Shown here: positions 11,940 through 19,491 of the stretch, piece after piece
How positions within the stretch are numbered: the first letter of the stretch is position 1
Layout of the letters: every line of letters begins with the position of its first letter
Assembly: GCF_002879855.1 (NCBI RefSeq)
Contig: NZ_PNYB01000014.1
Coordinates: 62,001 to 126,000, forward strand
Source of the DNA: Trinickia soli
GTDB lineage: Bacteria > Pseudomonadota > Gammaproteobacteria > Burkholderiales > Burkholderiaceae
DNA length: 64,000 nt
Direction of reading: 5' to 3'
Made by a program: the position numbers and the translations under genes
The notes under the pieces: model-generated
Databases searched by the model: none
Seen by the model: only the letters and a program-made list of their open reading frames with translations
Told to the model about the DNA's origin: nothing

Positions 11940-12896
11940 TCAGTGCGGCAGGTGAAGCGCCGGGAAGCCACCGCGCGGCGGCGGTACGTACTGCTGGCCG
12001 GGAACCGTCTGACTCTCGCCCCCGCCATCGGGCGCGGAAGCGCCGCTCGCAGGCGCCGCCGGCGCAGCGGACGCGTTCGAAGGCTGAGCGCCCGAAGCGG
12101 CGGCCGGCGCCGGTGCCGCTTGCGAACCGGAAGCGCCCGCAGGCGCGGCCGGCGCGGAACCGTCATCGTACTTCGGCAGCGAATCGTCGTAGTTCGGCAC
12201 GCCGTCGGAACCGTCCGCACCCGAGATCAGGAAGCGGCGACGCTGCAGATAGGCATTGCGGATGAACGAATACTTGTCGATCGCGGCGGCCGAGAGGACA
12301 TCGACCGTCGTCAGCAGGTTCGCACGCGTGTTGACCAGGTTCACGCCATAGAGTGCCCAGCTGACGCTCGACGGATGCACGTAGCTGAGCGGGTTCCCGT
12401 AATAGTCGACGGCAAGCCCGGCCGTATCGCGCACCGTGCTCGGCCCGAGCAGCGGCAAGACGAGATACGGCCCGGACGGCACGCCGTAATGGCCGAGCGT
12501 CACGCCGAAGTCGGACGAGTGTTTCGGCAGCTTCGCGAGCGTCGCTACGTCGAACAGGCCGCCAACGCCGAACACCGTATTGATGACGACGCGCATGACG
12601 TCGCCTACTCCGTCCGCAATCTTGAGCTGCAGCAGTTCGTTCGCGGCAATGTAGACATCGCCGACGTTCGAGAAGAAGTTCGTCACACTCGATCGCACGG
12701 GCTGTGGGACCGCCCAGGCATACCCCTTGGCGACAGGCTTGAGCGCGTAGGTGTCGACCGTGTCGTTGAACTTGAAGACCGTTCGGTTGACGCCTTCGAG
12801 CGGATCGCCCGGCGTAGGCGTTTGAACCGACGCACAGCCGGCCAGTGCCGCCATGGCCAGAACGAGCGTCGCGTGTGTGGCGCGCGTGGTTCGCAT
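11940..12896 (-). CDS. mlaA: Outer-membrane lipoprotein MlaA (VacJ)
   Basis: MlaA is the outer-membrane component that removes misplaced phospholipid from the outer leaflet. The 318-residue precursor has a lipoprotein signal peptide with lipobox LAGC (about residues 17-20). The VacJ domain includes DPLEGVNRTVFKFNDTVD, FFSNVGDVYIAANELLQ and the DFGVTLGHYGVPSGPYLVLPLLGPS segment. The last 90 or so residues are a low-complexity Ala/Pro/Ser tail not found in short enterobacterial MlaA. In E. coli this gene is unlinked; here it is inserted between mlaD and mlaC, so all six Mla parts are in one operon. Confidence 0.95.
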   Translation of the reverse strand: MRTTRATHATLVLAMAALAGCASVQTPTPGDPLEGVNRTVFKFNDTVDTYALKPVAKGYAWAVPQPVRSSVTNFFSNVGDVYIAANELLQLKIADGVGDVMRVVINTVFGVGGLFDVATLAKLPKHSSDFGVTLGHYGVPSGPYLVLPLLGPSTVRDTAGLAVDYYGNPLSYVHPSSVSWALYGVNLVNTRANLLTTVDVLSAAAIDKYSFIRNAYLQRRRFLISGADGSDGVPNYDDSLPKYDDGSAPAAPAGASGSQAAPAPAAASGAQPSNASAAPAAPASGASAPDGGGESQTVPGQQYVPPPRGGFPALHLPH

Positions 12897-12933
12897 TATT
12901 GTTCTCCGTTGACTCTCTTTATCTGTGACACGA

Positions 12934-13485
12934 TCAGCCGCCTGCGCTCGCCGCGATCGGCGCGCTGGCCGCGGGCGCGCTCGGCGCCGGTGAGCCAGGT
13001 GCGGGTGCCGGTGCGGCCTTCGCGCCGCCGGCATCGGCAGCTTTGCTGTAAAGGAATTGCCCGATCAGGTTTTCGAGCACGATGGCCGATTGGGTCATCG
13101 AAATGGTGTCGCCGGCCTTGAGCATGTCAGTGTCGCCCCCCGGTTCGAGCCCGATGTACTGCTCTCCCAGCAACCCCGAGGTCAGGATCTTCGCCGACGT
13201 ATCCTTCGGAAACGGATACTGCTTGTCGATGTCGATCGTGACGAGCGCCTGGTAGGTATTCGTATCGAAACCGATCGCCGAAACCCGACCTACGACAACG
13301 CCCGCGCTCTTCACCGCCGCCCGCACCTTGAGGCCGCCGATATTGTCGAACTTGAGCTTGACGGGATAGGTCGCCTGGAACGACAGCGAACTCATATTGC
13401 CGACCTTGAGCGCAAGAAACAGCACGGCGACCAAGCCCAGCAACACGAATAAGCCGACCCAAAAGTCGAGAACAGTCTTTTTCAT
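12934..13485 (-). CDS. mlaD: MCE-domain protein MlaD
   Basis: MlaD is the membrane-anchored MCE subunit that forms a hexameric ring on MlaFE and carries phospholipid at the periplasmic face. The 183-residue protein has one N-terminal membrane helix (FWVGLFVLLGLVAVLFLALK) and an MCE domain containing KFDNIGGLKVRAAVKSAGVVVGRV and GLLGEQYIGLEPGG. A C-terminal Ala/Pro-rich tail of about 30 residues follows. I chose the ATG at 13485 because a GGA ribosome-binding element sits six bases upstream of it; an in-frame ATG two codons earlier has none. Confidence 0.94.
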   Translation of the reverse strand: MKKTVLDFWVGLFVLLGLVAVLFLALKVGNMSSLSFQATYPVKLKFDNIGGLKVRAAVKSAGVVVGRVSAIGFDTNTYQALVTIDIDKQYPFPKDTSAKILTSGLLGEQYIGLEPGGDTDMLKAGDTISMTQSAIVLENLIGQFLYSKAADAGGAKAAPAPAPGSPAPSAPAASAPIAASAGG

Positions 13486-13577
13486 CGTCATTCCAAAAGA
13501 CAACAAAGAGAAAATTGCCGAATCCGGCGAACGTGCGAGGCGCTGCAAGCGCGCCCCGCTCACGCAGACCGGGCGCG

Positions 13578-14345
13578 TCAGCTGAACATCAGCGCCGTCA
13601 GCAGGAAATCGAGCCCGAGCACCGCCAGCGACGCATACACGACCGTGCGCGTCGTTGCCAGCGATACCCCTTCGGGCGTCGCCTTGGCCTCGTAGCCTTG
13701 AAACAGTGCGATGAACGTCACCGCGAAGCCGAACACGATGCTCTTGATCACGCCGTTGCCGATGTCGCTCCAGACATCGACGCCGGCCTGCATCTGCGAC
13801 CAGAACGCGCCCGGATCGACGCCGATCAGCACCACGCCGACGACATAGCCCCCGAGCACACCCACCGCACTGAAAATCGCCGCGAGCACGGGCATGGAGA
13901 TGATCCCGGCCCACATCCGCGGCGCCAGTACGTTGGCGACCGGATCGACCGCCATCATTTCGAGCGCCGTCAACTGCTCGCCGGCTTTCATGAGGCCGAT
14001 CTCGGCGGTCAGCGAAGTACCGGCGCGCCCCGCGAACAAGAGCGCCGTCACGACGGGGCCGAGCTCGCGTACGAGCGAAAGCGCGACGAGCAGCCCGAGC
14101 GCCTGCTCGGAGCCGTAGCGGTTCAGCGTGTAGTAGCCCTGCAGACCGAGCACGAAGCCGACGAACAACCCCGACACGGCAATGATGATGAACGAGTAGT
14201 TGCCGACGAAGAATATCTGTTTCGCGATGAGGCGCGGCCGGCGCAGCAGCCGCAACCCTTCGAGCACGATGCGCAGAAACAGCCGCGCCGCGTAACCCGT
14301 GCGCACGATGCGACTGAGGACCCAATGTCCGAGGCTGCTGATCAT
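13578..14345 (-). CDS. mlaE: Phospholipid ABC transporter permease MlaE
   Basis: MlaE is the inner-membrane permease of the MlaFEDB complex. The 255-residue protein contains the conserved motif ELGPVVTALLFAGRAGTSLTAEIG and the following LMKAGEQLTALEMM segment that interacts with the ATPase. About five hydrophobic helices are visible after an amphipathic N-terminal helix. Its start overlaps the mlaF stop by four bases. The 92-base gap before mlaD shows no separate feature. Confidence 0.95.
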   Translation of the reverse strand: MISSLGHWVLSRIVRTGYAARLFLRIVLEGLRLLRRPRLIAKQIFFVGNYSFIIIAVSGLFVGFVLGLQGYYTLNRYGSEQALGLLVALSLVRELGPVVTALLFAGRAGTSLTAEIGLMKAGEQLTALEMMAVDPVANVLAPRMWAGIISMPVLAAIFSAVGVLGGYVVGVVLIGVDPGAFWSQMQAGVDVWSDIGNGVIKSIVFGFAVTFIALFQGYEAKATPEGVSLATTRTVVYASLAVLGLDFLLTALMFS

Positions 14346-15166
14346 GTGCGCTCTCCCAAGCCGAAATCGGCCGCGAGCGTCGCCTGAGCCGGGTAGTGGA
14401 AGCGGAATGGGCCGTCGGGCGCTCCGTCGATGAACTGCCGCACGGTCGGATCGACCGATTCGCGCAGTTGCGCCGGCGTGCCTTCCGCCAGCACCGTTCC
14501 GTTGGCGAGGAAGTAGACGTAATCGGCGATGGCGAACGATTCGGGCACGTCGTGCGTGACGAGAATCGAGGTGGCGCCGAGCGCCTGGTTCAACGTGCGG
14601 ATCAGGTTCGCCGTAATGCCGAGAGAAATCGGGTCGAGGCCGGCGAACGGCTCGTCGTACATCATCAGCTGCGGATCGAGCGCGATCGCGCGCGCCAGCG
14701 CCACACGCCGCGCCATGCCCCCGGATATCTGGGACGGCGGGAGATCGCGCGCACCGCGCAACCCCACGGCGTTCAATTTCATCAGAACGAGGTCGCGGAC
14801 AAGCGGTTCCGGCAGATCGGTGTGCTCGCGCAGCGCAAAGGCGACATTCTCGAACACCGACATATCGGTGAACAGCGCACCGAATTGGAACAGCATGCCC
14901 ATCTTGCGGCGAATGGCGTACAGGCCATCGCGCGTCTGTTTGCCGACATCCCGGCCTTCGAACAGCACTTCGCCGCGCCGAGCGCGCTCGAGGCCGCCGA
15001 TCAGACGCAGCACCGTCGTCTTGCCGCCGCCGGAGCCACCCATGACGGCCACCACCTGGCCGCGCGGGAAACGCATGTTCAGGTTCGACAAAACGAGACG
15101 GTCTTCGCCATAGCCGAAATCGACGTTGCGAAGCTCGAGAATGGGCTCGGAAGATGAAGGCGGCAC
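14342..15166 (-). CDS. mlaF: Phospholipid ABC transporter ATP-binding protein MlaF
   Basis: MlaF is the ATPase of the Mla phospholipid transporter. The 274-residue protein has Walker A GGSGGGKTT, the ABC signature ISGGMARRVALARAI, Walker B LMMYDEPFAGLD and the switch histidine in LVTHDVPES. The C-terminal extension after the ATPase core is the part that contacts MlaB in known complexes. It is the first gene of the mla operon, with a strong promoter element about 40 bases upstream. The stop overlaps mlaE. Confidence 0.95.
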   Translation of the reverse strand: MPPSSSEPILELRNVDFGYGEDRLVLSNLNMRFPRGQVVAVMGGSGGGKTTVLRLIGGLERARRGEVLFEGRDVGKQTRDGLYAIRRKMGMLFQFGALFTDMSVFENVAFALREHTDLPEPLVRDLVLMKLNAVGLRGARDLPPSQISGGMARRVALARAIALDPQLMMYDEPFAGLDPISLGITANLIRTLNQALGATSILVTHDVPESFAIADYVYFLANGTVLAEGTPAQLRESVDPTVRQFIDGAPDGPFRFHYPAQATLAADFGLGERT

Positions 15167-15205
15167 GAAGGGGGCTTTCCTTGTACGCGTTTACGCGGAA
15201 GCGGA

Positions 15206-15263
15206 ATTATAGGGCCTCAGCGAGAACGCTGTCGTGACGTCACGGTGACGGCTGTTGCAACAG
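15206..15263 (-). promoter_or_regulatory. Promoter of the mla operon with two adjacent palindromes
   Basis: On the minus strand a perfect TATAAT lies at 15206-15211, with ACGACA as a possible -35 at 15230-15235 (18-base spacer). The 10-base palindrome GTGACGTCAC at 15234-15243 overlaps the -35 edge and the 12-base palindrome CTGTTGCAACAG lies at 15252-15263. Either could be an operator. The thiE stop is 8 bases further upstream, so these sites are confined to a very short gap. Confidence 0.5.
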
Positions 15264-15270
15264 TGCGTTG

Positions 15271-16371
15271 TCAGATGTCGAACACGCGTTGCAGATCGGC
15301 CACGGCCCGCGCCGGATCGGCCGCGCCGGTCACCGCGCTCACCACCGCCACGCTGCCGACTCCGGTCGCCAGGACCGCGGGCAGGCGAGGCAGATCGATG
15401 CCACCGATCGCCACGAGCGGCACCTGTTCCCCGAGCAAGCGCACGTAGCGTTCAAGCCGAGCGAGGCCCTGCGGCGCCGTGGCAAGCGTCTTCGTCCCTG
15501 TCGGAAACACTGCGCCGAAAGCGAGATAGCTCGGCCGAAAATGAAGCGCCCGCAACATCTCGAAGTAGCCGTGCGTCGACAGTCCCAGGCGCATCCCCGA
15601 CTGCGCAATCGCCGCCAGATCGGCCGTTTCGAGGTCTTCCTGCCCCAGATGCACGCCGTAGGCACCGGCTTCGGCCGCTTCTCGCCAGTAGTCGTTGATG
15701 AAGACGCTTGCGCCATGGCGACGGCCGGCCGCGACGGCCTGCCCGATTTCGGCGCGAAGACGGTCAGGGGGCGCGTCTTTCACGCGCAACTGAACGGTGG
15801 CGACGCCGAGCGCCAATACACGCTCGACCCACTGCGCACTCGGCAAGACGGGATACAGACCAAGGCGCGGCGCGCACAGGGGAAACGGCTGCGCGGGGGC
15901 GGCCGGCAGACCCGCGACGAGCGGAAAGCGCGCGAGGTCGACCGGCCAGGCATCGTCTCCGGTCGTTTCGTCGCCGTCGCGCCAAGCCAGTGCGAGCACC
16001 AGCGCATCGGGCGGTTCGAAACCGCAATCGAGAAACGCGGCGAGCGCCGCGAGCCAGTCTTCGGGGAGCTTGCCTTCCAACGCATAGCGCTCTCCACCGG
16101 CAGTCGTCAGCGCTGCGCCGCCGATATCGGCCACGATCAGGCTCGCGCCCGCTGTCCGCCACGCTCGCGCGTCGCCCGCATCGGCCTGCGCGCCGATGAC
16201 GACGACGATATCGCCCGAGCGCGCCGTATCGGGCGCCGCGAGGCAAATACGCCAATCGACGCGCGCGCGCGGCCAATCGCCGAGCCGCGCACGGATGCGC
16301 TCCGCCACTTCGATCAACTCGTCGGCGGGCGGCCAGAACAGATCGCGATTGGCCAGGGTCAGCGTTTTCAT
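15271..16371 (-). CDS. thiE: Thiamine-phosphate synthase ThiE with a long N-terminal extension
   Basis: ThiE couples hydroxymethylpyrimidine diphosphate to the thiazole phosphate to make thiamin phosphate. The C-terminal ~200 residues are a normal ThiE barrel: LGLYPVLPS, VQLRVKD, the pyrophosphate-binding VFINDYWREA, YGVHLGQEDL, AFGAVFPTGTKTLA and the phosphate loop IGGIDL. The first ~165 residues are extra compared with the single-domain enzyme of about 210 residues. That part contains LVLALAWRDGDE and WRICLAAPDTA segments; I do not recognise a catalytic motif in it. It closes the thiO-thiS-thiG-thiE operon, 106 bases after thiG. Confidence 0.92.
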   Translation of the reverse strand: MKTLTLANRDLFWPPADELIEVAERIRARLGDWPRARVDWRICLAAPDTARSGDIVVVIGAQADAGDARAWRTAGASLIVADIGGAALTTAGGERYALEGKLPEDWLAALAAFLDCGFEPPDALVLALAWRDGDETTGDDAWPVDLARFPLVAGLPAAPAQPFPLCAPRLGLYPVLPSAQWVERVLALGVATVQLRVKDAPPDRLRAEIGQAVAAGRRHGASVFINDYWREAAEAGAYGVHLGQEDLETADLAAIAQSGMRLGLSTHGYFEMLRALHFRPSYLAFGAVFPTGTKTLATAPQGLARLERYVRLLGEQVPLVAIGGIDLPRLPAVLATGVGSVAVVSAVTGAADPARAVADLQRVFDI

Positions 16372-16477
16372 AAGGCGCTCCGTCCGCCGATACCCGTCCG
16401 GGCACGACGCCACAAGAGATCAGCGGCGACGTCGACGTCGAAGTCGACGCGCGCGAGCGAAGGCGTACGCAGGCCGC

Positions 16478-17314
16478 TCAATGCCGATCCTGGTGCCAGA
16501 ACGGCATGCCGACCACGGGCGTGCTCGCGTGCGCGCTGTCGCGCTCGGCCATCGGGCCCGCCACGTACGCCGCGCGCCCCGCCTCGACGGCTTGGCCGAA
16601 CGCACGCGCCATCGCGGACGGCAGCGTCGCCTGGGATACCGCCGTATTGAGCAGCACGCCGTCGAAACCCCACTCCATCACCTGGCACGCGTGCGACGGC
16701 ACGCCAAGCCCCGCGTCGACGATCAACGGGACATCGGGCAACCGCTCGCGCAGCACGCGCAGTCCGTACGGGTTGATGACGCCCTTGCCCGTGCCGATCG
16801 GCGCCCCCCACGGCATCAACGCTTCACAACCGGCATCGAGCAACCGACGGCCGATGACGAGATCCTCGGTGCAGTACGGCAAGACTTTGAAGCCGTCCTT
16901 GACGAGCCGCGTCGCAGCCTCGATCAATCCGACGGGATCGGGTTGCAGTGTGTAGTCGTCGCCGATCAACTCGAGCTTGATCCAATCCGTGTCGAACACT
17001 TCGCGCGCCATGTGCGCCGTCGTCACCGCTTCGGCGACGCTCTGGCATCCGGCCGTATTGGGCAGCAGCGGTACCTTGCGCGCCTTGAGCAATTCGAAGA
17101 AGCCGGCCTCGGCCGTTTGCGCATTCATCTGCCGACGCAGTGCGACCGTCACCATCCCGGGCCGCGCGGCGTCGATCGAATCGGCCAGCGACTGCAGCGA
17201 TGGATACCGCGACGTGCCAAGCAGCACGCGGCTTGCGAAGGTTTCGCCGTAAAGCGTCAGCGCGTCGGAATGGGCGTCGGCGCCGCCGGAGACTGCCTGA
17301 GAAGCGGTTGTCAT
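16478..17314 (-). CDS. thiG: Thiazole synthase ThiG
   Basis: ThiG condenses deoxyxylulose phosphate, dehydroglycine and ThiS thiocarboxylate sulfur into the thiazole moiety. The 278-residue barrel contains GTSRYPSLQ near the N-terminus, the Schiff-base lysine region DTDWIKLELIGDD, the MPWGAPIGTGKG segment and DAGLGVPSHACQVMEWG. The start at 17314 (MTTASQA) is preferred to an upstream in-frame methionine because the extension lacks family similarity. The dehydroglycine would be supplied by ThiO, encoded upstream, as expected in an aerobe lacking ThiH. Confidence 0.95.
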   Translation of the reverse strand: MTTASQAVSGGADAHSDALTLYGETFASRVLLGTSRYPSLQSLADSIDAARPGMVTVALRRQMNAQTAEAGFFELLKARKVPLLPNTAGCQSVAEAVTTAHMAREVFDTDWIKLELIGDDYTLQPDPVGLIEAATRLVKDGFKVLPYCTEDLVIGRRLLDAGCEALMPWGAPIGTGKGVINPYGLRVLRERLPDVPLIVDAGLGVPSHACQVMEWGFDGVLLNTAVSQATLPSAMARAFGQAVEAGRAAYVAGPMAERDSAHASTPVVGMPFWHQDRH

Positions 17315-17476
17315 CGGATGTCCTGAAATGCTCGAATACTCGTCACTCGAAAGCGAACTCGCTGCGCCACGTCGTGCGGGCCAAGCGTTCGACGAGCAAA
17401 CCGTCGGCCCGCTGCGCACCACCCGCACGCGATCCTGCACACCCCTGCGCGCGCGGCACGCGCAGACAAGCGGCGC

Positions 17477-17674
17477 TCATCCGCCCGCAACGGGGTGGAC
17501 GACGTCGATTCTGTCGCCGGCGCTCAACAAACGCGCCGCGTGCTGCCCGCGCGCGACGAACTCGCCATTTACGGCGACGGCGAAAGGCGGACGCGCGCCG
17601 AAAGCCGAAAGCGCATCGGCGAGCGTCGCCTGCTCGGGGAGCGAAAACGGGGTTTGATTGACTTCGATATCCAT
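17477..17674 (-). CDS. thiS: Sulfur carrier protein ThiS
   Basis: ThiS is a ubiquitin-like carrier whose C-terminal Gly-Gly is thiocarboxylated and donates sulfur to ThiG. The 65-residue product starts MDIEVNQTPFSL, contains AVNGEFVARGQH and ends with VHPVAGG, so the terminal diglycine is present. A TTG at 17683, three codons upstream, is an alternative start; neither has a clear ribosome-binding site. It sits 48 bases after thiO and 162 bases before thiG on the minus strand. Confidence 0.92.
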   Translation of the reverse strand: MDIEVNQTPFSLPEQATLADALSAFGARPPFAVAVNGEFVARGQHAARLLSAGDRIDVVHPVAGG

Positions 17675-17722
17675 GATCAGCAATACGATTCGCGGTTCAA
17701 CTCACACTTGATTCATGTTCGA

Positions 17723-18898
17723 CTATGACTGCGATGCGCTGGCGAGTTCGTGCGGCGCAGTGCAATGGAGCATCGGCGCCCACGGCGACGCCTTGCGCAG
17801 CGCCGCAAACCCGTCGAAGTCCGTCACCTGCCCCGCCAGCAGCGCACACGCCAGCTCGGCAGCCGTCTTCGATACTTCGGGCGCGATCATATAGCCGTGA
17901 CGGTACAGCCCATTGACGCGCAGCGTGTTGACGCCGTCCCACATAACGGCGGGGAGATGGTCCGGCAGCGTCGGGCGACACTGGGTGTTCAGTTCGAGGA
18001 TGCGCGCCTCGCCGAAGCCGGGATGGACCGCGAACGCTGCGCTCAGCAATTCCAGCGCGGAGCGCACGCTCACCGGCGACATGTCCTCGCCCTCGATTTC
18101 AGTCGCGCCGATCACGTAGACATCGTCCTGCTTGGGGGCCACATAGAGCGGATAGCGCGGATGCAGCAGCCGCACGGGCCGCGTGAGACCAATGCCGGGC
18201 GCCTGCACGCGCGCGACTTCGCCACGAATGCCGCGCAGCACCGGCATCACGGGCTTCGCGCCCAGCCCGCGACAGTCGATGGTCACGCGTGCCGATGGCA
18301 GGGCTGCATCGTCGATGGTCGTGTTCCAGTGCGTCGCGACGCCGCGCGCCGCGAGCCCGGCGGCCAGCGCCCGTAGCACCTGCCGATTGTCCAATTGGCC
18401 TTCGCGCGGCAGCAACCAGCCCGTGGCGAAGCGGCCCGCAAGCGCGGGTTCGGCCAGCGCAAGCGTGTTGCCGTCGACGCCGACGAGCCCGCCGTCGGCC
18501 AGCAGTTGCGCCGGCGCATTCGCGCGCACGCGACGCTCGAACAACGACGCTTCGGAGCGGTCGGCATGGTGCCAGACGACGAGCGTGCCGTTGCGCTGAA
18601 AAAAGACGGGCTCGGGTAGCGCGGCGAGGACGGTCGGCCATTCTTCGAGCGAAGTCGCGCCCAGCCCGACGATGAGGGGTTCGGCAACGGCCGCTTCGGC
18701 AAGCGGCGCGAGCATCGCCGCGGCCACCCAGGCGGCCGACGACGAACCGGCCGGATCGCCCCGGTCGTAAAGCGCGACGCTGTGGCCCGCGCCGGCGAGC
18801 CGCCATGCGACGAGCCGGCCGCAAAGGCCCCCGCCCAGGACGGCAAAATCGGGCGTCGACGGAATCGTGGGTGAAACGACTGAAGAATGAGCGGTCAT
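17723..18898 (-). CDS. thiO: Glycine oxidase ThiO
   Basis: ThiO is a flavin-dependent oxidase that turns glycine into the imine needed by ThiG. The 391-residue protein has the FAD-binding Rossmann motif AVLGGGLCGRLVAWRLA close to the N-terminus, a DRGDPAGSSSAAWVAAAML segment, and the C-terminal DAO-family motif NGLYRHGYMIAPEV that contacts the flavin. The ATG at 18898 has an AGGA element upstream. It is the first gene after the TPP riboswitch, so the whole thiazole branch should be repressed by thiamin pyrophosphate. Confidence 0.93.
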   Translation of the reverse strand: MTAHSSVVSPTIPSTPDFAVLGGGLCGRLVAWRLAGAGHSVALYDRGDPAGSSSAAWVAAAMLAPLAEAAVAEPLIVGLGATSLEEWPTVLAALPEPVFFQRNGTLVVWHHADRSEASLFERRVRANAPAQLLADGGLVGVDGNTLALAEPALAGRFATGWLLPREGQLDNRQVLRALAAGLAARGVATHWNTTIDDAALPSARVTIDCRGLGAKPVMPVLRGIRGEVARVQAPGIGLTRPVRLLHPRYPLYVAPKQDDVYVIGATEIEGEDMSPVSVRSALELLSAAFAVHPGFGEARILELNTQCRPTLPDHLPAVMWDGVNTLRVNGLYRHGYMIAPEVSKTAAELACALLAGQVTDFDGFAALRKASPWAPMLHCTAPHELASASQS

Positions 18899-18964
18899 CG
18901 GTTCGATCCTTTCCGTACGCCGGAGCCGATCGCAAACGGCAAACTTGCGTACATAAGGACGAAA

Positions 18965-18985
18965 CCGGCCGGTGGGGCCGGCCGG
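18965..18985 (-). promoter_or_regulatory. GC hairpin in the expression platform of the TPP riboswitch
   Basis: Between the aptamer and thiO the minus strand forms CCGGCCGG-CCCCA-CCGGCCGG, a perfect 8-bp stem, followed by a short pyrimidine run TTTCGTCCTT. It could be a weak intrinsic terminator acting as the switch. Its U tract is poor, so control through Rho or translation initiation is also possible. Confidence 0.4.
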
Positions 18986-19066
18986 GCGTGCAGCATCGGA
19001 AAGATGCGGACGAGGCCCGGCGGGGAAGGACGATCCGACACGGAGCGTCCCACGCAAAGCGTTCCC

Positions 19067-19181
19067 GAAACTTCCCGCGCCGGTATTACCCGGATCGGGT
19101 GCGAAGGGTCTCTCTCAGCCTCGCGGCAGTGCGGCTTGGCGCCGTACCACCCACCTGCAACGTGCGAAGCACCCCTGTTTC
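19067..19181 (-). ncRNA. TPP riboswitch (THI element) upstream of thiO
   Basis: The minus strand carries the THI-box sequence in order: a 5' P1 strand GAAAC (19177-19181), the GGGGTGC start, CTGAGAGAGACCC (the CTGAGA core at 19113-19118), ACCCGATCCGGGTAATACC with its invariant TAATACC at about 19081-19088, GGGAAG, and a closing P1 strand GTTTC (19067-19071). Conserved order and a complementary P1 make this a confident aptamer. It lies 168 bases before thiO and should turn the thiO-S-G-E operon down when thiamin pyrophosphate is plentiful. Confidence 0.95.
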
Positions 19182-19191
19182 GTCGACGGCC

Positions 19192-19221
19192 ATTAGACCA
19201 TAAAAGCCCGCGCGCCCGCAA
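19192..19221 (-). promoter_or_regulatory. Candidate promoter of the thi operon
   Basis: The minus strand shows TTGCGG (19216-19221), an 18-base spacer and TCTAAT (19192-19197) with an extended TGG just before it. The predicted transcription start near 19185 falls directly in front of the 5' P1 strand of the TPP riboswitch, which supports the call. The rest of the 18899-19491 gap holds the riboswitch, its platform and, on the plus strand, presumably the promoter of the ABC transporter gene, which I could not place. Confidence 0.5.
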
Positions 19222-19491
19222 ACGCAGCGCATGCAAGCGCCGCGCGCGCAGTCAATTATTGGGGGGCAATGCGCCCGCGCTCGGCCCAGGTCTCGCGCTC
19301 TGGCACAATGTCCCATCGCCGGCTAGGACGATTTAACGTCGGCACGATACGCGCTGCTCGAACGCACGCAGTTAAGACTGGTTTAAGGGCCGCGGCCAAC
19401 AATCCGCGGCAACGAGCACACGGCATGACGGCGGCGCGCATCGTTGCGCGACCCACCGGCGTCCGCTTGCGATTTACGATCGAAAAACACT

